This document shows positions 7,696 through 15,340 of a DNA stretch of 32,904 nucleotides, piece by piece. Source of the DNA: JAJKJG01 sp036556825. Its GTDB lineage: Bacteria; Pseudomonadota; Alphaproteobacteria; Rhizobiales; Beijerinckiaceae. The notes under the pieces are model-generated. The model was not told where the DNA came from and did no database searches. It was given only the letters and a program-made list of their open reading frames with translations. Within the stretch, counting starts at the first letter, position 1; each line of letters starts with the position of its first letter. The DNA is taken from contig DATBIR010000008.1 in NCBI GenBank assembly GCA_036556825.1, forward strand, positions 1 to 32,904. Direction: 5' to 3'. Both the position numbers and the translations under genes were made by a program.

Positions 7696-7792
7696 GTTTT
7701 CTCTCGAGGATGGAACCGGGCGCGGGTCCGCGCTTTCGGGATAGAAGCCTAGCGGAAGCCGGCCGGGACGGGAAAGAGGGCAGGACAGAGGG

Positions 7793-8233
7793 ATGGCGGT
7801 GATCGACATGGACCGGGAGAGGCGAGCTCTTCAATGGGCGGTGGCCGCATTAGCCATCATCCCCGTGGCGGCGGGCTTGTACGGCGTGCTGTTCGGCCCG
7901 GCCCTGACCGTCGATCGGGCCACGGCGTGGGCCGACAGCCATTACCGGCAGATGTCGGGTCTTCTGTTCGGGGCCGGGCTCTGCCTCCTCAGCACCGTGC
8001 CGGCCATCGAGCAGAGGACCGGACGCTTCCGCCTCCTGGTGCTGCTCATCTTCATCGCCGGCATCGGACGCCTGATCGGGTTCTTTCTTACGGGCATCGC
8101 CTCGTTTTCGGTGGTCGTCGGGCTGACGCTGGAGCTGTTCGTCGCGCCGATCCTGGCCTTGTGGCAGACGCGCGTCGCCAACCGCTACGCCGAGACCGCC
8201 GGCATCGCCGACCTCAACAAGGACGCCATCTGA
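7793..8233 (+). CDS. DUF4345-type membrane protein
   Basis: This is a 146-residue integral membrane protein with four predicted segments: about residues 14-34 (WAVAALAIIPVAAGLYGVLF), 50-68 (QMSGLLFGAGLCLLSTVPA), 80-100 (LLVLLIFIAGIGRLIGFFL) and 104-124 (FSVVVGLTLELFVAPILALW). The ADSHYRQMSGLLFGAGL stretch after the first segment and GIGRLIGF in the third are typical of DUF4345. Function unknown. Start ATG 7793 follows GGACAGAGGG; a second ATG five codons in is possible. It is divergent from the GST gene and followed by the antiporter gene after 108 bases on the same strand. Confidence 0.85.
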   Translation: MAVIDMDRERRALQWAVAALAIIPVAAGLYGVLFGPALTVDRATAWADSHYRQMSGLLFGAGLCLLSTVPAIEQRTGRFRLLVLLIFIAGIGRLIGFFLTGIASFSVVVGLTLELFVAPILALWQTRVANRYAETAGIADLNKDAI

Positions 8234-8341
8234 GGTCCGGCAGCCGGCAAGAAGCTGCGGGTTGAGGCAGCCGGCGGACATCTCGCCGCTTTGCCGGCGG
8301 ACGCGATGGCGGCATCATGGCCGCGGATTCGAAAGAAGGTC

Positions 8342-10159
8342 ATGGCCCCCCCGATCGCGCCCGATTCCTACAAGGAGGTGATCCTGTTCCTGGCCACCGC
8401 GGGCGTGGTGGTGCCCCTGTTCCATCGCTTGCGGGTCAGCCCGGTGCTCGGCTTCCTCGGCGCCGGAGCCATGCTCGGCCCGTTCGGCCTCGGCAGGCTC
8501 GCCGAGCGCGCGCCGTGGCTCTCCTGGGTCACCATCGGCAACCGCGACGAGATGGCCCATCTCGCGGAGTTCGGCGTCGTCTTCCTGCTGTTCATGATCG
8601 GCATCGAGCTGTCGTGGGAACGCCTGCGCACGCTGCGCCGCCTCGTCTTCGGATTCGGCCCGCTGCAGGTGGTGCTTTCGGCGGCCGCCATCGCCGCGCT
8701 GACCTACGCGGTGCATGGCGGGATCGCCGCGTCGGTTCTGGTCGGCGTGGCGCTGGCCTTGTCGTCGACGGCGATCGTCGTGCCCGTGCTTGCGGCGCGA
8801 AAACGCCTGCACACGCCGACCGGCCGCGCCACCTTCTCGGTCCTGCTGTTCCAGGATCTCGCGGTCGCGCCCATCCTGTTCAGCATCGGCGTGCTCGGAA
8901 CAGGTCAGCAGGGCAATATCGGGATCGCCTTCCTGTTCGCGCTCATGCAGGCCGCCATGGCGCTGATCGTCATCGTCGGCGTCGGCAGGCTCGTGCTGCG
9001 GCCGCTGTTCCATCTCGTGGCGGCGACGAACAGTCCCGAGCTGTTCATGGCGACCTCGCTGCTCGTCGTGCTCGGAACTGCCCTCGCCGCCGCGGCCAGC
9101 GGCCTGTCGATGGCGCTCGGCGCCTTCGTGGCCGGCCTGCTGCTCGCCGAGACCGAATACCGTCGCGCCATCGAGGCGATGCTCGATCCCTTCAAGGGCC
9201 TCCTGCTCGGCGTATTCTTCGTCTCGGTCGGCACGGGACTCGACATGACGCGCTTTGCCGAAACGCCCCTGCTGATCCTGGCCGGCACCGTCACGCTGAT
9301 CACGATCAAGGCGGCCGTGGTGGCGGTGATCGGCGCGCTCTTCCGCCTGCGCGGCGAGACCGCCTTCAAGGCGGCGCTGCTGCTCGGACCGGGCGGCGAG
9401 TTCGCCTTCGTGATCATCGGCGCCGCCGTGGTGGCCGGGCTCGTTCCGGACGTGCTCGGGCAGGACACGCTCGTGATCACGACGGTGTCGATGTTCATGA
9501 TCCCCGCCCTCGCGCGCCTCGGCGAGCGGCTCGGCGATCGCATCGCCCGTGCCGTCGCCGCCGGGCCGCCGCCGGAGCCGCCGCCGCCCGACGAGCGCGA
9601 GCGCGTGATCGTCGCCGGCTTCGGCCGCGTCGGCCAGCTCGTTGGCGACATGCTCACGCGCCACAACGTGCCTTATATCGCCGTCGATTCCGACGCGGCC
9701 GTCGTCGCCGCCATGCGCCGCGCCGGACACCCGGTCTATTTCGGCGACAGCGCCGCGCCGGATTTTCTGCGCGCCTGCGGCCTCGAGCGGGCGCGGGCGC
9801 TGGTCATCACGCTCAACTCGGCGAAGGCCACGGAAGCGGCGATCGCTGCGGCGCGCCAGCAGCGCAGCGACCTGACGATCGTCGCGCGCGCCCGCGACGC
9901 GCGCCACGCGAGCGCCCTCTACAAGCTCGGCGTCGACGACGCGGTGCCGGAGAATCTGGAGGCGAGCCTGCAGCTCTCCGAGGCGGTGCTGGTCGATATC
10001 GGCGTGCCCATGGGGCTCGTGATCGCCTCGATCCACGAACGCCGCGATGAATTCCGCAAAGTGTTGCGCCAGGCGGCGAGGCCCGCCGGCGACGCAGCCG
10101 CCGGCGAGACCGCAGCCGGCCAGTTCCGCAGCCGGCGCACGGCCGGCAAACGAGCATGA
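8342..10159 (+). CDS. CPA2-family cation:proton antiporter with RCK (TrkA-N) domain
   Basis: This is a KefB/KefC-like exchanger, 605 residues from ATG 8342. Residues about 10-385 form the membrane domain with twelve or more helices: VVVPLFHRLRVSPVLGFLGA, LAEFGVVFLLFMIGIELSWE, ALSSTAIVVPVLAARKRLHT, FSVLLFQDLAVAPILF and LLLGVFFVSVGTGLDM, all family signatures. A proline-rich hinge (GPPPEPPPPDER) leads to the cytosolic nucleotide-binding RCK domain (about 420-540): VIVAGFGRVGQLVGDML, PVYFGDSAAPDFLRA. No TrkA-C domain follows. It should exchange K+ or Na+ for protons. The frame is open from 8291; ATG 8306 is an alternative start, but 8342 best fits family N-termini and has AAGAAGG just upstream. 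Confidence 0.93.
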   Translation: MAPPIAPDSYKEVILFLATAGVVVPLFHRLRVSPVLGFLGAGAMLGPFGLGRLAERAPWLSWVTIGNRDEMAHLAEFGVVFLLFMIGIELSWERLRTLRRLVFGFGPLQVVLSAAAIAALTYAVHGGIAASVLVGVALALSSTAIVVPVLAARKRLHTPTGRATFSVLLFQDLAVAPILFSIGVLGTGQQGNIGIAFLFALMQAAMALIVIVGVGRLVLRPLFHLVAATNSPELFMATSLLVVLGTALAAAASGLSMALGAFVAGLLLAETEYRRAIEAMLDPFKGLLLGVFFVSVGTGLDMTRFAETPLLILAGTVTLITIKAAVVAVIGALFRLRGETAFKAALLLGPGGEFAFVIIGAAVVAGLVPDVLGQDTLVITTVSMFMIPALARLGERLGDRIARAVAAGPPPEPPPPDERERVIVAGFGRVGQLVGDMLTRHNVPYIAVDSDAAVVAAMRRAGHPVYFGDSAAPDFLRACGLERARALVITLNSAKATEAAIAAARQQRSDLTIVARARDARHASALYKLGVDDAVPENLEASLQLSEAVLVDIGVPMGLVIASIHERRDEFRKVLRQAARPAGDAAAGETAAGQFRSRRTAGKRA

Positions 10160-10203
10160 CGCTCGCCGCAGAGCGCGATCGCTTCCGGACAGGCCTCTCT
10201 TTC

Positions 10204-10226
10204 GGCGAAGCGGTGGCCGCTTCGCC
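10204..10226. terminator. Perfect 10-bp hairpin between convergent genes
   Basis: GGCGAAGCGG (10204-10213) pairs perfectly with CCGCTTCGCC (10217-10226) across a TGG loop. It lies between the stop of the antiporter gene and the stop of the convergent hydrolase gene. No T run on either side, but position and stability suggest a shared terminator. Confidence 0.6.
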
Positions 10227-10229
10227 CAA

Positions 10230-11126
10230 TCATGGCTGGGGGCCCGCCGCGGAATGGCAGCCGGTGAAGAACTCACGCAGCGCGCGGCAGGTCTCGTCCG
10301 GCGCCTCCTCGGCCAGGAAATGGCCGCAGTCGAGACCGCGGCCCTGCACGTCGTCGGCCCATTCGCGCCAGATGGCGAGGACGTCGTACCACGCCTCGAG
10401 CTGCGCGCGGCGGCCCCACAAGGCGAGCACCGGACAGGCGATCTTGCGCGTGCCGCGGTCGGCTTCGTCCATCGCGAAATCGATGCCGGCGGCGGCGCGA
10501 TAGTCCTCGCAGATGGCGTGGATCGTGTCAGGCGTGAAGCAGCGCGCATAATCGGCGAAGGCCGCCGGCGCGAAGAAATCCGGCAGCTTTCCCTCCGGAT
10601 GCCGCCGCCGCAGGAAATAGTCCGGGTCGGCGCCGATCAGGCGCTCCGGGAAGGGCGCCGGCTGGGCGAGGAAGAACCAATGCCAATAGCCGAGGCCGAA
10701 GGCGAGATCGGCGCGCCGGAACGCCTCGCCGGTGGGAATGATGTCGAGCACGGCGAGACTGGCGACCTTGTCGGGATGGTCGAGGGCCATGCGATAGGCG
10801 CACCGCCCTCCCCTGTCATGGCCGGCGACATGGAAGCGCGCGAAACCGAGCTGGCGCATCACCTCGACCTGGTCGCGCGCCATGGCCCGTTTCGAATACG
10901 GCGCGTGATCCGGCGTGGTCGCCGGCTTCGAACTCTCGCCATAGCCGCGCAGATCCGCCGCCACGACGGTGAAATCCTTGGCCAGGCGCGGCGCGATCTT
11001 GTGCCACATCACATGCGTCTCGGGATTGCCGTGCAGCAGCAACAGGCCCGGCCCGCGGCCGCCATGGCGCACGCGGATGGTGACGCCGCCGGCATCGATC
11101 ATCGAGAGGGTGAAGCCGTCGAACAT
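10230..11126 (-). CDS. Alpha/beta hydrolase, haloacetate dehalogenase-like
   Basis: The 298-residue product has the alpha/beta-hydrolase fold with an Asp nucleophile: oxyanion region LLLLHGNPETHVMW, nucleophile elbow AGHDRGGR with D104, R105 and R108, acid D128 in AVLDIIPT, and base H269 in DCGHFLAEE. The WHWFFLAQPAPFPE segment (H149, W150) matches the cap region of fluoroacetate/haloacetate dehalogenases, where His and Trp hold the leaving halide. The third halide ligand of fluoroacetate dehalogenase, a Tyr in the EDYRAxAY region, appears to be Gly214 here (CEDYRAAAGIDF). In that it resembles the haloacetate dehalogenase H-1 type more. A soluble epoxide hydrolase-like role is less likely because the R-R pair is conserved. 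Divergent from the vWA gene with only 47 bases between. Confidence 0.88.
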   Translation of the reverse strand: MFDGFTLSMIDAGGVTIRVRHGGRGPGLLLLHGNPETHVMWHKIAPRLAKDFTVVAADLRGYGESSKPATTPDHAPYSKRAMARDQVEVMRQLGFARFHVAGHDRGGRCAYRMALDHPDKVASLAVLDIIPTGEAFRRADLAFGLGYWHWFFLAQPAPFPERLIGADPDYFLRRRHPEGKLPDFFAPAAFADYARCFTPDTIHAICEDYRAAAGIDFAMDEADRGTRKIACPVLALWGRRAQLEAWYDVLAIWREWADDVQGRGLDCGHFLAEEAPDETCRALREFFTGCHSAAGPQP

Positions 11127-11173
11127 CGTCTCATCCCGGTTGACCTTTTGCCCGCATCACCGACATTGCGCCG

Positions 11174-12349
11174 ATGTTCCTGACATTCTTCAGCGAGCTG
11201 CGCGCCGCCAAGATCCCGGTCACCCTGCGCGAGTATCTGACGCTCCTCGAAGCGCTTCAGGAGGATCTCGCCGGGAAGAAGGTCGAGGACTTCTATTATC
11301 TCTCGCGCGCCTGTCTCGTGAAGGACGAGCGCAACCTCGACAGGTTCGACCGGGTCTTCGCGCATGTGTTCAAGGGCCTCGAGACAATGGGTTCGGCGCT
11401 GGAGGCCGCCGAGATCCCCGAGGAATGGCTGAGGAAGATGGCCGAGCGCTACCTCACCGACGAGGAGAAGCGGCAGATCGAGGCGATGGGCTGGGACAAG
11501 CTCCTCGAGACGCTCCGGCAGCGCCTCAAGGAACAGGCCGGCCGCCACCAGGGCGGCTCGAAATGGATCGGCACGGCCGGGACCTCGCCCTATGGCGCCT
11601 ACGGCTACAATCCCGAGGGTGTCCGCGTCGGCCAGGACAAGAACCGCAACTTCCGCGCGGTCAAGGTGTGGGACAAGCGCGAGTTCAAGGACCTGGACGA
11701 CACGGTCGAGCTCGGCGTCCGCAACATGCGCATGGCGCTGCGCCGCCTGCGCCGCTTCGCGCGGACCGGGGCGGCCGATGAGCTCGATCTCGACGGCACC
11801 ATCCGGGAGACGGCCCACAAGGGCTACCTCGACGTCCGGCTGCGGCCGGAGCGACGCAATGCCGTCAAGGTGCTTCTGTTCCTCGACGTCGGCGGCTCCA
11901 TGGACTGGCATGTCGAAAAGGCCGAGGAGTTGTTCTCGGCCGCGCGCTCGGAGTTCAAGCATTTCGAGCACTTCTACTTCCACAACTGTCTCTACGAACG
12001 CGTGTGGAAGGAGAACCGCCGGCGTCAGGCGGAGGTCATCCCCACGCCGGACGTCATCCGCACCTATCCGTCGGACTATCGCGTCGTGGTCGTCGGCGAC
12101 GCGGCCATGTCACCTTACGAGATCGTGATGCCCGGCGGCTCGGTCGAGCACTGGAACGAGGAACCCGGGCAGGCGTGGCTCGAACGCCTGCTCGCGCATT
12201 TCTCCAAGGCGGTCTGGCTCAATCCCGTTGCGCAAGAGCATTGGGGCTACACGCAGTCGGTGGGCCTCATCGGCCGCATCTTCGGCGGACGCATGTTCCC
12301 GCTGACGCCCGAGGGCATCGATCACGCCATGCGCGAGCTGACGCGCTGA
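11174..12349 (+). CDS. vWA-domain protein (CoxE-like)
   Basis: This is a 391-residue cytoplasmic protein. The N-terminal half is helical and charged (FFSELRAAKIPVTLREYLTL, DFYYLSRACLVKDERNLDRF). A glycine-rich linker follows (HQGGSKWIGTAGTSPYGAYG, about 125-145). The von Willebrand A domain (about 230-391) starts with VKVLLFLDVGGSMDWH. The metal site (D238-V-G-G-S242) departs from the strict D-x-S-x-S, which is usual in this CoxE-like family. Such proteins normally work with a MoxR-type AAA+ ATPase encoded beside them to load cofactors or remodel metalloenzymes. No MoxR gene is adjacent: the divergent neighbour is a hydrolase. Start ATG 11174. Role here unknown; chaperone-like maturation is inference from family. 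Confidence 0.9.
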   Translation: MFLTFFSELRAAKIPVTLREYLTLLEALQEDLAGKKVEDFYYLSRACLVKDERNLDRFDRVFAHVFKGLETMGSALEAAEIPEEWLRKMAERYLTDEEKRQIEAMGWDKLLETLRQRLKEQAGRHQGGSKWIGTAGTSPYGAYGYNPEGVRVGQDKNRNFRAVKVWDKREFKDLDDTVELGVRNMRMALRRLRRFARTGAADELDLDGTIRETAHKGYLDVRLRPERRNAVKVLLFLDVGGSMDWHVEKAEELFSAARSEFKHFEHFYFHNCLYERVWKENRRRQAEVIPTPDVIRTYPSDYRVVVVGDAAMSPYEIVMPGGSVEHWNEEPGQAWLERLLAHFSKAVWLNPVAQEHWGYTQSVGLIGRIFGGRMFPLTPEGIDHAMRELTR

Positions 12350-12355
12350 GCTGGC

Positions 12356-12488
12356 GCATGATCCGGCGAAAGCCTGCCCCAGGACCTGGTGGGCACCGCT
12401 TTGCCGAGACAGGCTTGTCCCCGACTTGATCCGGGATCATGCGGCACAGAGACAAGGAGATGAGGATCGTTTCAACCTGAATCGATCC
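12356..12488. repeat. Intergenic double-hairpin repeat, copy 2
   Basis: GCATGATCCGG (12356-12366) is mirrored by CCGGGATCATGC (12431-12442) with one extra G. A second imperfect hairpin pairs GGATCGTTTCA (12464-12474) with TGAATCGATCC (12478-12488), 10 of 11 matching. The intervening text ACAGAGACAAGGAGATG resembles that of the copy at 29.8 kb. It fills the gap between the convergent vWA and universal stress genes. Confidence 0.7.
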
Positions 12489-12492
12489 TGGT

Positions 12493-12912
12493 CTAGCGCA
12501 CCACGAGCACCGAGCATTTGGCGTGGCGCACGATGGTCGAGGCATTGGAGCCGAGCAGATAGCTCGCCATGCGCGGCCGGTGCGAGCCGATGACGATCAG
12601 GTCGGCGGCGACCTTGTCGGCTTCCTCGAGCACGTCGTGGTACACCGTGCCGAGCGTCACGACGCTGGAGACGCGCTCCGGGGGCAGCGGAATCGAAGCG
12701 GTGATCGCGGCGAGCTTCTGCTCGGCCTCGCCCTGCTGCTCGGTATCGAAGTTCGGCGGCACGAATTCCATGAAAGTGACCGGCACGAGGGAGCGCACAT
12801 AGATCAGCCGGACGGTGCCGTTCGCGCCTGCCAATGCAACCGCCCTGTCGATGGCCGGTCGGGCGAGATCAGGTTCGCCGAGGTCGACGGGAACGAGAAT
12901 CGTGCTGAACAT
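12493..12912 (-). CDS. Universal stress protein (UspA family)
   Basis: This is a 139-residue single-domain Usp. It opens MFSTILVPVDLGEPD, has the mid-domain HDVLEEADKVAADLIVIGSH, and ends with the ATP-binding loop pattern G-x2-G-x9-G(S/T): IGSHRPRMASYLLGSNASTI, then VRHAKCSVLVVR. Loop residues suggest nucleotide binding, although the second Gly is replaced (SHRPR). Cytosolic stress-response role by family. Start ATG 12912 has a GGGAGA site nine bases upstream; the frame opens much earlier (13266) but that part overlaps the divergent transporter gene and is not Usp-like. Convergent with the vWA gene. Confidence 0.93.
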   Translation of the reverse strand: MFSTILVPVDLGEPDLARPAIDRAVALAGANGTVRLIYVRSLVPVTFMEFVPPNFDTEQQGEAEQKLAAITASIPLPPERVSSVVTLGTVYHDVLEEADKVAADLIVIGSHRPRMASYLLGSNASTIVRHAKCSVLVVR

Positions 12913-13042
12913 TTTGGTATGTCTCCCTTGCTTTATGGCAACTTGCATAACGGGTTGGCATAATGGAAGCACCATCTTCGTTCCTTCCGGCCCGCTCCCG
13001 CAAGCCGGCGGGTTCCCGTCCCCGCCGCCTCCGGATGGTTGC

Positions 13043-14257
13043 ATGACCACCCTGTCCGCCATGGCCCGCCATCGGTTCTCTGCCTCGCCGGTGGCGTTCC
13101 TGATGACGATCACGTTCCTCAACTGGATCGGCTTTGCGACGTGGCAGGCGCTGCTCAACAACTTCGCCAAGGAAGCGGCCGGCTTCACCGGCTGGGAGAT
13201 CGGCATCCTGCAATCCGTCCGCGAGATCCCGGGCTTCCTGGCCTTTACGGCCATCTTCTGGTTCATGCTGATGCGCGAGCAGACGCTCGCCTATTTCAGC
13301 CTGGTCGTGCTCGGCATCGGCGTCGCGGCGACCGGCTTCTTCCCGTCGGTGCCCGGACTTCTGGTCACGACCTTCGTGATGTCGGTCGGCTTCCACTATT
13401 TCGAGACCGCCAACCAGGCGCTGGCGCTGCAACTTCTGCCGAAGGCCGAGACGCCGAAGGTGCTCGGGCTGGTGGCCGGCGCCGCCGCCGCCGCCCAGCT
13501 CGCCGGCTACGGGCTCCTGGCCATCGCCGCGCGGACGCTGCAGCCCGGCTACGAGATCCTCTATTTCGCGTCGGGCGCGTTGACGGTCATGCTTGCCGTG
13601 CTCGCCATGAGCCTGTTCAGCCGCTTCGAGGGCCCGGTACCGCAGCGCAAGGAGATCGTGCTGCGCCGGCGCTACTGGCTCTATTACGCCCTGACCTTCA
13701 TGAGCGGCGCCCGGCGGCAGCTGTTCATGGCCTTCGGCGGATGGCTGCTGGTCGAGCGCTTCGGCTACGACCTGTCGTCGCTGTCGATCCTCTTCTTCAT
13801 CTATTGCAGCATCAACATCGTCGCCGGGCCGGTGCTCGGGCGGCTGGTCGGGCGCCTCGGCGAGCGCGCCACCATCATGGTCGAGAATATCTCGCTGATC
13901 GTCGTGTTCCTCGGCTACGCGACCACGGCGAGCTGGCTGGTCGCCGGCGCCCTGTTCGTGATGGACGGCGTGTTCTTCACGCTCACCATCGCCCAGCGCA
14001 CCTATTTCCAGAAGATCGCCGACCCGGCCGATATCGCGCCGACGGCGAGCGTCGCCTTCACCATCAATCACATTGCCGCGGTGTTCATCCCGGTGGTGTT
14101 CGGGCTGGTCTGGCTCCGGGACCCCGCCATCGTGTTCCAGATCGGCGCCGTCATGGCCGCCGTGTCGCTGTCGCTGGCGTTCCTGGTGCCGCGCACGCCG
14201 CTGCCCGGCAACGAGACAATCCTGGCCGGCAGTGAACGCCCGTTGCCGGCGGAATAG
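13043..14257 (+). CDS. Major facilitator superfamily transporter
   Basis: This is a 404-residue membrane protein with about twelve hydrophobic segments in two halves. The first half runs to residue about 205 (FLNWIGFATWQALLNNFAKE, LAYFSLVVLGIGVAATGFF, LGLVAGAAAAAQLAGYGLLA). The second half starts after a charged loop PQRKEIVLRRRYW and has FFIYCSINIVAGPVLGRLVG with the RLGERATIM loop typical of MFS segments 8-9. It lacks obvious sugar- or drug-family signatures, so the substrate is unknown. I chose ATG 13043 (MTTLSAMARH), preceded by GGATGG; the frame extends to 12815 but would overlap the promoter region of the divergent stress gene. Convergent with the ferredoxin gene. Confidence 0.9.
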   Translation: MTTLSAMARHRFSASPVAFLMTITFLNWIGFATWQALLNNFAKEAAGFTGWEIGILQSVREIPGFLAFTAIFWFMLMREQTLAYFSLVVLGIGVAATGFFPSVPGLLVTTFVMSVGFHYFETANQALALQLLPKAETPKVLGLVAGAAAAAQLAGYGLLAIAARTLQPGYEILYFASGALTVMLAVLAMSLFSRFEGPVPQRKEIVLRRRYWLYYALTFMSGARRQLFMAFGGWLLVERFGYDLSSLSILFFIYCSINIVAGPVLGRLVGRLGERATIMVENISLIVVFLGYATTASWLVAGALFVMDGVFFTLTIAQRTYFQKIADPADIAPTASVAFTINHIAAVFIPVVFGLVWLRDPAIVFQIGAVMAAVSLSLAFLVPRTPLPGNETILAGSERPLPAE

Positions 14258-14258
14258 A

Positions 14259-14579
14259 TCACCCCTGCTTGGCAGGGGTGTGAACCACGAGGCCGTCCAG
14301 CCCGGGAGTGACCCGGATCTGGCACGACAGCCGCGAGGTCGGCCGCACGTCGAAGGCGAAGTCGAGCATGTCCTCCTCCATGGGCGAGGGCTCGCCGGCC
14401 GCATCCTTCCATTGCTCGGCGACATGGACGTGACAGGTGGCGCAGGCGCAGGCGCCGCCGCATTCGGCGACGATACCGGGAATGTCGTTGCGGATGGCGG
14501 CCTCCATCACGGTCGCCCCGGCTTCCGCCTCGACCGTGCGCGCCGTCCCTTCCGGGTCGATGAAAGTGATCTTGATCAC
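14259..14579 (-). CDS. [2Fe-2S] ferredoxin, adrenodoxin type
   Basis: The 106-residue protein has the cluster ligands C40-x5-C46-x2-C49 (ECGGACACATCHVHV) and C86 (SRLSCQIRV), the pattern of adrenodoxin/putidaredoxin-type ferredoxins that feed P450s or assembly enzymes. It begins with GTG at 14579 (IKITFIDPEG), supported by a strong GGAGGAGGTGGAG site; no in-frame ATG lies near. PSPMEEDMLDFA is the usual acidic partner-binding stretch. No P450 or reductase gene lies in the window. It follows the Hpt gene by 92 bases on the same strand and may share a transcript. The stop codon is inside the terminator hairpin. Confidence 0.93.
   Translation of the reverse strand: MIKITFIDPEGTARTVEAEAGATVMEAAIRNDIPGIVAECGGACACATCHVHVAEQWKDAAGEPSPMEEDMLDFAFDVRPTSRLSCQIRVTPGLDGLVVHTPAKQG
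14260..14280. terminator. Perfect 9-bp hairpin at convergent gene ends
   Basis: CACCCCTGC (14260-14268) pairs with GCAGGGGTG (14272-14280) across TTG. It starts three bases after the MFS stop and overlaps the last codons of the convergent ferredoxin gene, so it could end transcripts from both sides. No T run. Confidence 0.5.
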
Positions 14580-14671
14580 GACAGCTCCACCTCCTCCGGC
14601 CCGGGCAAAACGGTCCCGGCGGAGGTCGGCGGTTCCCTTACGGCAAGCCGGCGCCGATGGCGAGACCCGGG

Positions 14672-15019
14672 CTATCGGTTCCTGCGCCGGGCGAGCGCGG
14701 CCCGCGCCGCGGCGACGGCTGCCTCCAGGCTGTCGACGTGCCCGGCGACATGTCCGGAAGCCGGCCGGGCCAGGGCCTCCTCGAACGCCTCGGCGCGGCT
14801 CGCCACGGGCCAGGCGCCAACGGCGCGTGCCGCCCCTTTCAAGGTATGGGCCGCATCGGCCCGCTCCCGAGACGTCCCGCCGGCGATGACCGGCATCAAG
14901 CGCGCGCATTGCTCATCGAACAGGCGGAGCAACTCGTCCTGAAGCGCGGCATCACCGAAGGTTTGCCGGTCGAGATGGACGAGATCGAATTCCTGCGAAT
15001 CAGTCGGGGAGCGGCTCAT
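14672..15019 (-). CDS. Stand-alone Hpt (histidine phosphotransfer) protein
   Basis: The 115-residue protein (from ATG 15019) is a single Hpt four-helix domain. The phospho-accepting histidine is in DAAHTLKGAARAVGA (H58 from this start), the classic HxLKGxA signature. Before it are EFDLVHLDRQTFGDAALQDE and LLRLFDEQCARLMPVIAGG, matching the helices that precede the site; after it comes an Ala/Arg-rich helical tail. A GTG directly before the ATG is an equally possible start. It should shuttle phosphate between a hybrid histidine kinase and a response regulator, neither of which is encoded nearby. It is divergent from the GPR-like gene, 321 bases apart, and upstream of the ferredoxin gene. Confidence 0.9.
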   Translation of the reverse strand: MSRSPTDSQEFDLVHLDRQTFGDAALQDELLRLFDEQCARLMPVIAGGTSRERADAAHTLKGAARAVGAWPVASRAEAFEEALARPASGHVAGHVDSLEAAVAAARAALARRRNR

Positions 15020-15340
15020 CACGTGCCACGCCTGGTTGGGCCAAGACGTACCTACCCGCCTCTACAGGTGAATTGTTGCCCCGGAACACTGCCGGCCTGA
15101 GCAAAATTGGAGGGGGATGCGGATTGTTCACAAGTTTGGTAACTAACCCGTTAAGGACATTACTAGGAACGAGGTCATTCGGGTTTTCAGACGGGGTCCC
15201 GGCGGCTACAGTCCCGGATTGAAAAATCGCGGGTTTTCTGGCTCGTTGAGGAGGTCCAACACGCCAGTCGGTTCGGGGGGTGCCGGTGATCCGGACCGTG
15301 CCGGGCTCACATCCGCATTGTTGCGTCATTGAGGCGGCAT
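15020..15340. other. 321-bp divergent intergenic region, Hpt / GPR-like
   Basis: No gene is visible. The middle (15110-15190) is clearly more AT-rich than the surroundings, with TTGTTCACAAGTTTGGTAAC and CCCGTTAAGGACATTACTAG, and probably holds the promoters of both divergent genes. I see no hairpin of note and no exact CtrA-type box. Confidence 0.5.

Noticed and set aside
8315..10549. 744-codon minus-strand frame opposite the antiporter
   Set aside because: Low-complexity Arg/Asp/Glu/His sequence with no domain; the plus strand has complete antiporter and RCK signatures.
12869..14425. 518-codon minus-strand frame opposite the MFS gene
   Set aside because: Repetitive acidic/basic composition; the plus-strand frame has twelve clean membrane segments.
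15130..15160. Possible CtrA site in the Hpt/GPR-like promoter region (GTAAC...GTTAAG)
   Set aside because: Half-site spacing is eight rather than seven bases and two positions differ from the consensus.
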